Assembly (NCBI RefSeq): GCF_900188445.1
Contig: NZ_FZOR01000025.1
Span: forward strand, 1-64,000
Length of the DNA stretch: 64,000 nucleotides
Source of the DNA: Actinomadura meyerae
Lineage (GTDB): Bacteria; Actinomycetota; Actinomycetes; Streptosporangiales; Streptosporangiaceae
Direction: 5' to 3'
The position numbers and the translations under genes were made by a program. This document shows positions 16,434-24,981 of this stretch, in pieces (positions within the stretch are counted from its first letter, which is position 1; every line of letters starts with the position of its first letter). A model generated the notes under the pieces. The model searched no databases, had not been told where the DNA came from, and saw only the letters and a program-made list of their open reading frames with translations.

Positions 16434-17396
16434 ATGAACCGATCAGCCAAGGGCCTGCTGGGCGCCGCCGTCGTCGCTCCGTTCGCCGCCGTGCTCGCGG
16501 TCGCGGCGGCGCCCGCGAACGCGCACACGGCGGCGGAGGCGGCACCGGGCCCGTCCACCGCGCTCCTCTACGACGCGGCCGCCGCGGCCCACCCGGTCAC
16601 CCGGGCGCTCCCGGACACCGCCGTGCGGACCGGCGGGCAGGCCGCCGAGGGCGCGACGGGCACCGTGGACGGCGCCCTGCGCGACGCTCCGGGCGCCTTC
16701 CGCGCCGCGCCCGCCGCCGCCCGGTGCAAGCTGAAGCCGGGCAAGACCGTCAACGACAAGGCCGGGACGAAGCTGCCCGAGACCTCGCTGCCGGTGGCCG
16801 GCCAGTCGCTCGGCCTGCCGCGGGGCGACTGCCTCGGCGCCGTGCGCCGGACGGCCGCGGCGCCGGCGGAGTCCGGCGGACCGGGCGGCGGGGGCCTGCT
16901 GGGCGACATCGGCGACACGCTCGCCGGCGGTACCCGCGGTACCCTCCCGGACACGACCCTGCCGGGTGCGCGCGCCGCCGGCGCGCCGGTGAGCATGGCC
17001 GCGCCGGGCGGGCTGGACGACACGGTGCCCCTCGACGTCCCGAACGTGCCGGCCGAGCTCGCCGCCGCGCGCCCGGCCGGCCTGCCGGTCGGCTCGCTGC
17101 TCTTCCCGCCGCGCTACCGCTACGCCGCGCCGGTGCCGTCCGACGTCGTGGGGCAGGCCGGCGACACCGTCGGCGAGGCCGGCGCGAAGCTCGACCGGCC
17201 CCGGCAGAACGTCGGCAGCGTTCTGAACGTGCTCAAGGCCGAGGATGCCGGCGCGCGCCGCGCCGGCGGCCCGGGGCCGCGCCCGGCGTCCGGCCCGCTG
17301 GAGAACGGCCCCGACGCCGACCCGGTGTCCATGCTGCTCGGGGGGCTCACGCAGAGCGGCCTGCCCGTCGGCGCACCCGGGCTGCCCATCGGGTGA
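16434..17396 (+). CDS. Secreted Ala/Pro/Gly-rich protein, unknown function
   Basis: 320 residues with a clear signal peptide (basic start, hydrophobic core LLGAAVVAPFAAVLAVAAA, cleavage likely after ANA near residue 30). The mature part is low in complexity, rich in Ala, Gly and Pro, and holds only two Cys (in ARCKLKPGK and GDCLGAV), which could form a disulfide. I recognise no domain. Similar proteins in actinomycetes are usually called hypothetical exported proteins. It stands alone after a terminator, with a 217-nt upstream region and a GGGGGGAAAC ribosome-binding site. Confidence 0.75.
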   Translation: MNRSAKGLLGAAVVAPFAAVLAVAAAPANAHTAAEAAPGPSTALLYDAAAAAHPVTRALPDTAVRTGGQAAEGATGTVDGALRDAPGAFRAAPAAARCKLKPGKTVNDKAGTKLPETSLPVAGQSLGLPRGDCLGAVRRTAAAPAESGGPGGGGLLGDIGDTLAGGTRGTLPDTTLPGARAAGAPVSMAAPGGLDDTVPLDVPNVPAELAAARPAGLPVGSLLFPPRYRYAAPVPSDVVGQAGDTVGEAGAKLDRPRQNVGSVLNVLKAEDAGARRAGGPGPRPASGPLENGPDADPVSMLLGGLTQSGLPVGAPGLPIG

Positions 17397-17896
17397 CACG
17401 CGACCCCTTCCAGCAACGCGCTCGGGGCGTTCCGCGGATGCGATCGGCATCCATGGGACGCCCCTTTCGTGCTGTTCGGGCACGGTCGCCAGGTGCTCCG
17501 GAACGGTTGTTATCTGCCCGAGATACCCGGTCGAGAGAGGGTAAAGACGATCTACAAACAGCGTGACCGCGTGAAGTTGATCGACTCCGCAGCGCAAAGA
17601 GTCGGGTGACAAACCCCACAAACCAGGGCCCTACGTCTTGATTCACACGAGACACAACGTACGGTCAAGGACTTGTGCGGCGCTTTAGTGATCAAAAGTG
17701 AAGAAGCATTTCCCGCCGCACCTGCCGGACGCCGGACCGCGATGACGCGGACGCGCCCCTGAGAGCGGCGCGGAGAGACGGGACGGGCGAGCGCGCCCGC
17801 CGGCGGCGGAGGACTCGGGGGACGGGAAGGTCGCCTGAGCGCGCCGTGAGATGAGCCGGGCGTCCGGGGCCCTGTCCCCTAACAAAGGACTCCTCT
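17397..17896 (+). other. 500-nt noncoding region with a probable long leader of the RlpA-like gene
   Basis: No ORF here is credible. The left third is AT-richer and holds a promoter-like pair (TTGATT at about 17638 and TACGGT 16 nt later) and a small hairpin CGACTC/GAGTCG near 17581-17603. The right 200 nt are GC-rich with many short complementary stretches, so a long structured leader is likely. Actinomycete RlpA/Rpf-type genes often have c-di-AMP (ydaO-type) riboswitch leaders, but I could not match its conserved blocks, so I do not call one. Confidence 0.45.
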
Positions 17897-18550
17897 GTGG
17901 GTAGCCCTGTAAGACGTCTTCTTCGCGCGCGCCTGCGCACCGTCCTGATCGTTTCCGGCGCCGCCGTCGCCGTCCTCGCCGCCGGGGCGTTCGCCCTGGT
18001 CAGCGCGGACGGGTCGGCGAAGTCCGCGCAGGCCGCACAGACCGGGAACCCGCCCGGCGACCCGCTCGCCGGCCGTCCGGACGCCGACTCGCCGCGGGTG
18101 GGCCGCGGCGGGACCCGGGCACCGGAGCCGTCGCCGACGGCGTCGCGGGATCCGGCGAAGCCGCCGAAGAAGAAGCGGAAGAAGGCTCCGGACTCGGACG
18201 CCGTCGCCGCTCGCATGGCGAAGCCGAAGAAGACGTCCAAGAAGAAGAAGTCCAAGGTCATCGACTCGGGTTCGTGCATGGCCTCCTACTACTGGGAGGG
18301 CCAGATGACCGCGAGCGGTGAGCGCTTCGACCCGGACGGGCTGACGGCCGCGCACAAGACGCTGCCGATGGGCTCCAAGGTCCGGGTCACCAACAAGAAC
18401 AACGACCGTTCGGTCGTCGTCCGCATCAACGACCGGGGCCCGTACGCGGGCGGCCGCTGCCTGGACCTGTCCAGGGCGGCGATGAAGAAGGTCGGCGGCA
18501 CCGGGTCGGGTGTGATCCCCGTCCGCTACGAGGTCCTGTCCCGCGGCTGA
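17897..18550 (+). CDS. RlpA-like double-psi beta-barrel cell-wall protein
   Basis: 217 residues: basic N terminus, one hydrophobic segment at about 14-36 (signal peptide or anchor), a long Lys/Pro linker (KKKRKKAPDSD and KKTSKKKKSK) and a C-terminal RlpA-like DPBB domain from about residue 125. The domain shows CMASYYWEGQMTASGERFDP, LTAAHKTLPMGSKVRVTN and VVRINDRGPYAGGRCLDLSRAA, including the Asp of INDRGP. RlpA proteins are lytic transglycosylases or peptidoglycan-binding proteins. The strongly basic linker could bind wall teichoic acids. GTG start with AAAGGAC 6 nt before it. Confidence 0.88.
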   Translation: MGSPVRRLLRARLRTVLIVSGAAVAVLAAGAFALVSADGSAKSAQAAQTGNPPGDPLAGRPDADSPRVGRGGTRAPEPSPTASRDPAKPPKKKRKKAPDSDAVAARMAKPKKTSKKKKSKVIDSGSCMASYYWEGQMTASGERFDPDGLTAAHKTLPMGSKVRVTNKNNDRSVVVRINDRGPYAGGRCLDLSRAAMKKVGGTGSGVIPVRYEVLSRG

Positions 18551-18616
18551 GCCGCGCCGTCTCCCGCCCCGTCCGGGCGGGCGCTCGAACGCGCCCGCAT
18601 CCGGGCGGGGCGGCTC
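18549..18616. terminator. Bidirectional hairpin between rlpA-like and hydrolase genes
   Basis: Outer arms GAGCCG (18549) and CGGCTC (ends 18616) enclose a long, imperfect GC stem (CCGCCCCG-CCGG with CCGG-CGGGGCGG). It lies between two converging genes and could terminate both. Confidence 0.6.
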
Positions 18617-18625
18617 GGCCGCCGC

Positions 18626-19561
18626 TCACGAGGGCCGGCCGGCCACCGCTCCCGGGCGCGCCGCCGGGGCCGCCCCGGCCCGGCCGTCCGCCGACCAGGC
18701 GCCGTGCCTGCCGTCGTCCGCCGCCCCGGCCCCGGTGTCGGCCAGGTGGTCGCGGAACCAGTCGGTGAGGGCGGTGTCCACCTGGACGGCCTCGGTGATC
18801 GGCGGGCGCGGCTCGGTGCCGGGCTCGGCGGCCAGCGCGTGCCCCATCCGGAACGTGGTGGACTCGACCGCCCCGGTGCCGTGCCGGCGCAGCAGGTCGC
18901 GCAGCGCCGTGATCTCGCGCGGCGGGACGACGCGGTCCTTGGCGCCGCCGATGAGCAGCGTCGGGACGTCGCGTCCGGCGAGGCCGGGCGCGAGCGCGCC
19001 GAGGTCGAGCCGGTCGGCGCGCTCGGACGCCCGGGGCGCCCAGTCGCGCTCGCGGCCGGAGCGCTGCTCCACCGCCCGCGCGGCCCGCGCCGGGGCGGCC
19101 ACGGGCGCGACGAGCGCGGCGGTGCGCACCGGTACGGTGCCGCGCAGCACGGCCAGCAGCGCGGCGGCGGCGCCCGTGCTGAAGCCCGCGAGCGCGACGG
19201 GCCCGTCGGGGAGCGCGAGGTCGCGGCGGATGTCGGCGAGCGCGTCGGGCAGCCGGTCCACGGCGTCCTCGACCGCCGTGCAGTACGCCTCGATGGACTC
19301 GGTTTCCAGGATCGCGCCCGAGCCGAGCCCGCCCGGCGAGCGGCCCGGAAGGTCGAGGAAGGCCCGCCACACCGGCACGCCCGTCATCGGGACCGCCGCC
19401 GCGAGCGCCGCGGCCGTGCGGGGCGGGTCGAACCCGGGCCAGGCCACGATCAGCCGGACCGGACCCGAGGCCTCGGCGTCGACCGCGGTCGGGGGCAGCG
19501 CGACATAGGGGCCGCCCGCCGCGGTGCCGTGGACGGGGCGGTTCGCATGGTCGCCGCTCAT
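18626..19561 (-). CDS. Alpha/beta-hydrolase family protein
   Basis: A 311-residue alpha/beta hydrolase. The nucleophile elbow is GFSTG (Ser near residue 157), with Asp in IGGAKDRVVPP and His in RMGHAL as the rest of the triad. The first 45 residues and last 40 residues are low-complexity extensions. No signal peptide, so cytoplasmic. The arrangement resembles dienelactone-hydrolase or prolyl-oligopeptidase-like esterases; the substrate is unknown. Start at ATG 19561, with GGAG 13 nt upstream. Confidence 0.82.
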   Translation of the reverse strand: MSGDHANRPVHGTAAGGPYVALPPTAVDAEASGPVRLIVAWPGFDPPRTAAALAAAVPMTGVPVWRAFLDLPGRSPGGLGSGAILETESIEAYCTAVEDAVDRLPDALADIRRDLALPDGPVALAGFSTGAAAALLAVLRGTVPVRTAALVAPVAAPARAARAVEQRSGRERDWAPRASERADRLDLGALAPGLAGRDVPTLLIGGAKDRVVPPREITALRDLLRRHGTGAVESTTFRMGHALAAEPGTEPRPPITEAVQVDTALTDWFRDHLADTGAGAADDGRHGAWSADGRAGAAPAARPGAVAGRPS

Positions 19562-19832
19562 ATCGGTTCGTCACTCCTGCGATGCTCGACGGGCCGTGCC
19601 GGTCGTGCTGGGGGAGCCGCCCGTAGGGACATGCTGGCAGCGGGCGCCGGGCAACACGCCGCGAATCGCCGCACCTCGGCCGCCGGAGTGATGAAGAACT
19701 CACCCCCGGTGGCCTCGAACGGGGCCGCGCGGCCCGACAAGGGGGAACATTTCCGGCGATGGTCGCGTCGTACGTAGTCGTGGGCGCCGCGGGGGCGCGC
19801 CCGCCACGACCCCGTTCGGACGAGGAGTGCTC

Positions 19833-20195
19833 GTGAACAAGAAGCGCAGCGCGGCCGCCGCAGGCCAGGCTTGGCAGATCTACAGCGAGACCCTGCAGCC
19901 CGACGCACCGGGTCTCTGGGAGCGGATGCGGGCCGTCCCGCGGATGATCAAGTCGGTCCTGCGCGGGCAGTACAAGGGCATGTCCTTCGGGACGCTCGGC
20001 CTGCTCGCCCTCGGCCTGGTCTACATCGTCTCCCCGATCGACGCCGTCCCCGACGTGATCCCGGTCGTGGGCATCGCCGACGACACCGGCGTGGCCCTGT
20101 GGCTCGCCGCGATGCTCGTCAGGTCGGCCGGCGACTTCGTCACCTGGGAGCGCGGCGGGCGCCCGACCGTCGTGGTGGGCGAACCCGTCGACTGA
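19833..20195 (+). CDS. YkvA-family (DUF1232) membrane protein
   Basis: About 120 residues. The DUF1232 signature, a hydrophobic segment followed by YIVSPIDAVPDVIPVVGIADD, lies at about residues 50-85, followed by a second hydrophobic segment. The family is widespread and functionally uncharacterised; it is probably peripheral or integral to the membrane. I choose the GTG at 19833 (ribosome-binding site GAGGAG) over the GTG two codons earlier, which overlaps that site. Confidence 0.85.
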   Translation: MNKKRSAAAAGQAWQIYSETLQPDAPGLWERMRAVPRMIKSVLRGQYKGMSFGTLGLLALGLVYIVSPIDAVPDVIPVVGIADDTGVALWLAAMLVRSAGDFVTWERGGRPTVVVGEPVD

Positions 20196-20236
20196 GGCCC
20201 ATCGACCGATCCCCGGCGCGCCTCAGACGGCGCGCG

Positions 20237-20986
20237 TCAGGACGTCGTGGGGCTCAGCTCCTTCGCGAACCGTTCGGCGGCGTCCCGCATGATCGGCACG
20301 ACGCCCGGGACGGCCTCGCTCGTCATGCGGCCGGACGGGCCGGACACCGAGATCGCCGTCAGCGTCGGCGTCCCCGGCAGCGGCACGGCGACGCAGCGGA
20401 CGCCGATCTCCTGCTCCTCGTCGTCCAGCGCGTATCCCTGCTTACGGATCCGGTCCAGTTCGGCGAGCAGCGCGTCCGGGTCGGTGAAGGTCTTGGGGGT
20501 GTGCGCGTCCATGCCCGTCCGGGACAGGATCTCCCGGACGCGCTGGTCGGGCAGCTGCGACAGCAGCGCCTTGCCCACACCGGTGCAGTGCGGCTGGACG
20601 CGCCGCCCCACCTCGGTGAACATGCGCATCGAGTGCTTGGACGGCACCTGCGCGACATAGACGGCCTCGTCGCCCTCCAGCACCGCCATGTTGGCGGTCT
20701 CCCCGATCTCGTCCACCAGGCGGGCCAGCACCGGCCGCGCCCAGGTGCCGAGCAGCCGGCTGGCGCCCTCCCCGAGCCTGATGAGCCGCGGCCCGAGCGC
20801 GTACCGCTTGGACGGCTCCTGCCGGACGTACCCCTTGTTCACGAGCGTGCGCATCAGCCGGTAGATCGTGGGCATCGGCAGCCCGGAGACCTCCGTCAGC
20901 TCCGACAGCGCCATCTCGCCGCCCGCGTCCGCCAGATGCTCCAGCAGGTCGAACGCGCGCTCCAGCGACCGAACGGCCTCCGCCAC
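20237..20986 (-). CDS. IclR-family transcriptional regulator
   Basis: A 249-residue IclR regulator: N-terminal winged helix (SLERAFDLLEHLADAGGEMALSELTEVSGLPMPTIYRLM) and the C-terminal effector domain with HCTGVGKALLSQLP, YALDDEEQEIGVRCVAVPL and a SGPSGRM segment. IclR proteins of this subgroup control acetate, glyoxylate or allantoin metabolism. The GTG at 20986 follows a GAGGAGAGGAG ribosome-binding site. A perfect TTTCGC-TAT-GCGAAA palindrome lies about 50 bp upstream of the start, in keeping with autoregulation. No metabolic partner gene is next to it. Confidence 0.9.
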   Translation of the reverse strand: MAEAVRSLERAFDLLEHLADAGGEMALSELTEVSGLPMPTIYRLMRTLVNKGYVRQEPSKRYALGPRLIRLGEGASRLLGTWARPVLARLVDEIGETANMAVLEGDEAVYVAQVPSKHSMRMFTEVGRRVQPHCTGVGKALLSQLPDQRVREILSRTGMDAHTPKTFTDPDALLAELDRIRKQGYALDDEEQEIGVRCVAVPLPGTPTLTAISVSGPSGRMTSEAVPGVVPIMRDAAERFAKELSPTTS

Positions 20987-21036
20987 CCCGGGTCTCCTCT
21001 CCTCACCGCGGCCCACCCGATTCTACGGAGAACCGA

Positions 21037-21051
21037 TTTCGCTATGCGAAA
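21037..21051. promoter_or_regulatory. IclR-type operator
   Basis: TTTCGC-TAT-GCGAAA is a perfect 6-bp-arm palindrome upstream of the iclR-type gene. It fits the TTTCG/CGAAA pattern of IclR-family operators in actinomycetes (established knowledge, from memory). Confidence 0.7.
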
Positions 21052-21170
21052 GATAGCTCGCCGCCGGGGTGAGGCACGTTACTAGTACCGGCGATTGGCA
21101 ATAACTGTCTGTGCCCGGCGCCGCGGCGCCGCCCCCCTGGCAGCCATGACGTTGACCGCTAGGGGGAACG

Positions 21171-22478
21171 GTGCGCCGAAGGACACGCTGGGGCGCGATC
21201 ACTGCCGCCGGCACGCTGGCCGTACCTCTCGTGCTGCTGATCCCGGCCGCCGAGGCCGTACCGGGCGGACGCCCGTCCACCGTCCGTTTACTCATGGACC
21301 AGGCGTTCTCCAGCATCGCCACATCCGGACCCGGCTACGCCCTGGCGTACACGGTCCGTGTCCACGCGGAAGGCGGCGTCGCGCGCGACGCGACGCTGCG
21401 GCTCACCGCGGAGCGCCCCCTTGCCTGGACGAGTCTCCCGGCGGGCTGCACCGAGGCCGAGCCAGGGCGACTCGACTGCGCCCTGGGGGACGTCGGCGAG
21501 AAGCCACGCGAACGGACGGGCACACTGCGGCTCCCCGCGTCCGCGACGCCGGAGGCATCGGCGAAGCCTCTGAGCATCCGTGCGGTGGCGGACGCCCCCA
21601 ACGCCGTCACTCGATCGCTGCAGGCGGTGTTCGGCTTCTCGGGCACGACCTCGTCCTCGCCCCCGTCCCCATCCACGCCCCCATCCACGTCCCCATCCAC
21701 GTCCTCGCCAACAGCGTCACCGACATCGACACCAACCGGTTCGAAGCCGTCCGCCGAGCCGTCCAGTCCCAAGAGCCCCAAGTCGAAGGCGTCCGGGCCG
21801 AAGCCGAGGGCGAGCGGCAGCCACCTGCCGACAAAGACGCCGTGCGGCAGCGGCAAGCCGCGCAAGAGTGCGAAACCTTGTGCAGCATCGAAGAGCCCGA
21901 GGGTGACTCCCGGCCCGTCCGTCCCGAAGCTGAGCAGCGGCGGCGGTAACTCGCCGAAGACCCGCACACCGAAGACGTCGACGCCGAAGACCCGTACGCC
22001 TAGAACGCCTGTGCCCCGGCCCACTGCGAGCCAAGAGTCGCCCAGGGAGCTTGCGGAGTTTCCCGGCCTCAGTCCGCAGACGATCGACCCGCCTGCGATC
22101 GACCCGCCTGCGGACGACCCGCCGGCGGACGGTCAGTGCGAAGGCGAGCCCTGCGTCGCGGTGGCGCCCCCTGGGAGCGGTGGAGGGTCGAACGGGGATG
22201 CGCCTCCGGGGTTCGCCATGCCGGAGTTGCCCGTCGTGGCGCCGCCGAGGGATGTCGTGCTGCCGCCCGCCAACGTCCCGCCGGGTCCGCGGGTCGCGCC
22301 CGGTGCGACCAGGATGACGCTGATGGCGCCGGCCGGGGCGGAGGAGGGCGACGAGCTGGACTGGGCGGTCGTCATCGGCGCCGCGCTCATCGCGGAGATC
22401 GGCCTGCTGTGGGGAGCCGCCTGCATCGGCCTCTACCGGAGGCGGCTGGCGCTGCGGCAGGCCGCCGCCGCCGGGTGA
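21171..22478 (+). CDS. Exported, membrane-anchored Ser/Thr/Pro-rich surface protein
   Basis: 435 residues with an N-terminal signal peptide (WGAITAAGTLAVPLVLLIPAAEA), a small folded part at about 35-155 resembling a DUF11-type beta-sandwich (YTVRVHAEGGVARDATLRLT, one Cys pair), a long region of Ser/Thr/Pro/Lys repeats (about 160-320), and a C-terminal membrane segment (WAVVIGAALIAEIGLLWGAACIGLY) followed by RRR. This is a surface protein held by its C-terminal helix, with a stalk-like middle part. No LPXTG is seen. GTG start after GGGGGAAC. The stalk DNA contains tandem 12-15-bp repeats. Confidence 0.78.
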   Translation: MRRRTRWGAITAAGTLAVPLVLLIPAAEAVPGGRPSTVRLLMDQAFSSIATSGPGYALAYTVRVHAEGGVARDATLRLTAERPLAWTSLPAGCTEAEPGRLDCALGDVGEKPRERTGTLRLPASATPEASAKPLSIRAVADAPNAVTRSLQAVFGFSGTTSSSPPSPSTPPSTSPSTSSPTASPTSTPTGSKPSAEPSSPKSPKSKASGPKPRASGSHLPTKTPCGSGKPRKSAKPCAASKSPRVTPGPSVPKLSSGGGNSPKTRTPKTSTPKTRTPRTPVPRPTASQESPRELAEFPGLSPQTIDPPAIDPPADDPPADGQCEGEPCVAVAPPGSGGGSNGDAPPGFAMPELPVVAPPRDVVLPPANVPPGPRVAPGATRMTLMAPAGAEEGDELDWAVVIGAALIAEIGLLWGAACIGLYRRRLALRQAAAAG

Positions 22479-22625
22479 CGCGGCCGGACGGGCGGATGGC
22501 GACGCTAACGCAGGCGTGCCGCCTTCGGACAGCCGGATCGAATGGCGAGCAATACCGGAACGGGCGTCATGTCAGTAGGCTGACCGCCTGACAGTAAAGC
22601 CGTCGTTACGGACAGGGGATCCGTT

Positions 22626-22874
22626 ATGTCAGAGACGACGCTGCAGTGTCCGAAGTGCGAGTCGACGCTCGACACCCATGAGCGCCACGGCGTGGTGATC
22701 GAGGAATGCCCGGGATGCAAGGGCGTGTTCCTCGACCGCGGCGAACTCGAGCAGCTGATCGACGCCGAGAGCCGGTACCTCGCGGAGCTTCCGGACGAGG
22801 TCAACCCCGAGACGACGTACCAGGGGCGGCACCGCCGGGGCATCGTGGAACAGATCTTCTCCGGCGAGCGGTGA
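22626..22874 (+). CDS. TFIIB-type zinc-ribbon protein
   Basis: 82 residues with two Cys pairs, CPKC at about 8-11 and CPGC at about 29-32, in the arrangement of the zf-TFIIB domain (PF13453 type), with FLDRGELEQLID right after the second pair, which is diagnostic of the family. Bacterial members are small single-domain proteins of unknown function. It stands about 250 bp upstream of the FAAL gene and on the same strand, but the intervening operator-like palindrome suggests that it belongs to a separate unit. Confidence 0.85.
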   Translation: MSETTLQCPKCESTLDTHERHGVVIEECPGCKGVFLDRGELEQLIDAESRYLAELPDEVNPETTYQGRHRRGIVEQIFSGER

Positions 22875-22930
22875 TCCCGGGCACGGTCGGTGACCGGCCG
22901 GACGCCCAGGCGTGTTCCGGCGTTTTCCGG

Positions 22931-22948
22931 TTGTCACGGGGGTGACAA
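22931..22948. promoter_or_regulatory. 18-bp palindrome TTGTCA-N6-TGACAA upstream of the FAAL gene
   Basis: TTGTCAC-GGGG-GTGACAA is perfect in 7-bp arms and lies 179 bp before the FAAL start. The same 18-bp pattern recurs at 31252-31269, before the PKS gene. Two copies at the two gene groups of one putative pathway suggest a shared operator. Confidence 0.7.
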
Positions 22949-23127
22949 ACCCGGCTTCGGCGAATGTGGCCGGGAGCTAATATCGCGTGCTGACTACCAT
23001 CGGGTAGCTTGACGATCATCGCCGGTCGCCGGGGCGTGCCCCGGCCGGCCCGGCCCGCCCTCCGCCGATGGCGCCCGACCCCGTCCGCACCGGGCCCGTC
23101 CGGCCCGTCCCCTCGGGAGAATGATCA

Positions 23128-24912
23128 ATGGCTCTGGGCTCGCTGCTTCCCGAACTGCTGCCCGGCGGCTCCGGCCGCACCCCGCTGATCGAACGGGTCG
23201 CGCGGTGGGCGAGGGAGAAGCCGGACGCGCCGGCCTACACCTTCGTCGACTACTCGGCCGACCCGGCGGGCGCGCACGTCACGGCGAGCTGGGCCGAGAC
23301 CGACCGCCGGGCGCGCGCGATGGCGGCGACGCTGCGCCAGGTCACCGGGCCCGGCGAGCGGGCCGCGCTGCTGCTGCCGCAGACGCTCGAGTACATGATG
23401 ACGATGCTCGGCGCGATGTACGCGCACGTCATCGCGGTGCCGCTGTTCTCGCCCGACCTGCCGGGCCACGCCGACCGGCTGATCGGCGCCTACACCGACG
23501 CCGAGCCCGCGGTCATCGTCACGACGCGGAACGCGCTGCCGCACGTGGAGAAGTTCCTCGCCGACCACGACGTCCCGCAGCCGAAGGAGATCGTGTTCGC
23601 CGAGGAGGTCGACCTCGCGCTCGCCGGGACGTGGCAGGACGAGCCCATCGGCTTCGACGACCTCGCGTACCTCCAGTACACGTCGGGGTCGACGCGGCGC
23701 CCGGCCGGGGTCGAGATCACGCACGGCAACGTGACGGCGAACGCGGCGCAGCTGTGGTCCGGGTGGGCGCCCGACAGGCCCGGCCCCGAGCTGGTGAGCT
23801 GGCTGCCGCTGTTCCACGACATGGGCCTGATCGCGACGATGGCGCTGCCGCTGGTGAACGGCGACCACGCCATCTACACCGACCCCGTGTCGTTCATCAT
23901 GAACCCGATGCGCTGGCTCCAGCTGATCGCGGCGCGGCCGGGCAAGAACGTCTACACGGCGGGCCCGAACTTCGCGTTCGAGTACGTCGCGGCGGCGGCG
24001 ACGCAGGAGAAGATCGCCGGCCTGGACCTGTCCGGCCTGACGACCTGCCTGAACGGCGCCGAGCCGATCCGCCCGTCGACGCTGTCGATGTTCGCGGAGG
24101 CGCTGGCGCCGGCCGGGCTGCGGCCGGGCGCGCAGGCCCCCGGCTACGGGCTGGCCGAGGCGACGGTGTTCGTGACCGCGGCGGCCGAGGACGTCCCGCC
24201 GAAGGTCATCTCGGTCGACCGGGAGGCCCTCACCCAGGGCGAGCTGCGGCTGCGCGAGGGCGGGTCGGAGCTGGTGTCGTGCGGCGGCCCCTGCGGGCAG
24301 CTCGTCGCGATCGTCGACCCGGAGACGCGGCGCGAGCAGCCGGACGGGCGGGTCGGCGAGATCTGGGTGCACGGCCCCAACACCGCCCCCGGCTACTGGC
24401 GCAACTCCGAGCGCAGCCAGGACACCTTCGGCGGCGAGCTGAGCGAGCCCGGCGACCTGCCCGCCGGGCCCTGGATGAAGACCGGGGACTACGGCGTCGT
24501 CCACGAGGGCGAGCTGTACGTCACCGGCCGCATCAAGGACCTCATCATCGTGGACGGCCGCAACCACTACCCGCAGGACATCGAGGTCACGACGCAGGAG
24601 GCGCACGCCGCGATCCGCCCCGACCACGTCGCGGCGTTCGCGCTCACCGGCGAGGAGACCGAGCGGCTCGTGATCGTCGCCGAGCGCAACCGCCGCGTCC
24701 CGCTCGGCCGGCTCGACCTGGACGAGGTCGAGGCGGCGGTGCGCGGCGCCGTCAACATCGAGCACGAGATGAGCGTGCACGAGTTCGTGTTGGTCGAACC
24801 GGGTGGCGTGTCGCGCACGTCGAGCGGAAAGATCGCACGTGCGGCGACGCGGAAGCGGTACCTCGACGGCGGGCTGCCGACGACGGCGGCGCGGCTCGCG
24901 TCCCGCGCGTAG
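23128..24912 (+). CDS. Fatty acyl-AMP ligase (FAAL, FadD32-like)
   Basis: A 594-residue adenylate-forming enzyme. Core motifs: YTSGST at 184-189 (P-loop), LPLFHDMGLI, GYGLAEAT from residue 339, KTGDYG at 451-456 and GRIKDLIIVDGRNHYPQDIE around 470-488. The C-terminal catalytic Lys568 lies in TSSGKIARA. The length and the sequence HDMGLI / GRNHYPQDIE fit FAALs, which activate a fatty acid as acyl-AMP and pass it to a carrier protein rather than to CoA. With an MmpL gene 69 nt downstream and a Pks13-like PKS nearby, it probably loads the N-terminal carrier of that PKS, as FadD32 does in mycolate synthesis. It is the first gene of a two-gene plus-strand unit. Confidence 0.92.
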   Translation: MALGSLLPELLPGGSGRTPLIERVARWAREKPDAPAYTFVDYSADPAGAHVTASWAETDRRARAMAATLRQVTGPGERAALLLPQTLEYMMTMLGAMYAHVIAVPLFSPDLPGHADRLIGAYTDAEPAVIVTTRNALPHVEKFLADHDVPQPKEIVFAEEVDLALAGTWQDEPIGFDDLAYLQYTSGSTRRPAGVEITHGNVTANAAQLWSGWAPDRPGPELVSWLPLFHDMGLIATMALPLVNGDHAIYTDPVSFIMNPMRWLQLIAARPGKNVYTAGPNFAFEYVAAAATQEKIAGLDLSGLTTCLNGAEPIRPSTLSMFAEALAPAGLRPGAQAPGYGLAEATVFVTAAAEDVPPKVISVDREALTQGELRLREGGSELVSCGGPCGQLVAIVDPETRREQPDGRVGEIWVHGPNTAPGYWRNSERSQDTFGGELSEPGDLPAGPWMKTGDYGVVHEGELYVTGRIKDLIIVDGRNHYPQDIEVTTQEAHAAIRPDHVAAFALTGEETERLVIVAERNRRVPLGRLDLDEVEAAVRGAVNIEHEMSVHEFVLVEPGGVSRTSSGKIARAATRKRYLDGGLPTTAARLASRA

Positions 24913-24981
24913 CGGGCACGTGGCGTCCCGCAGGTAGCGTCGACGCGGGCGGCCCTCCGGCCGCCGTGACACAGGAGGATC

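Noticed and set aside
17600..17896. c-di-AMP (ydaO-type) riboswitch before the RlpA-like gene
   Set aside because: The gene context fits, but I could not find the conserved sequence blocks by eye. Reported only as an unassigned leader.
22994..23008. Short palindrome CTACC-ATCG-GGTAG before the FAAL gene
   Set aside because: Five-bp arms are too short to stand out in this composition; I kept only the TTGTCA palindrome.
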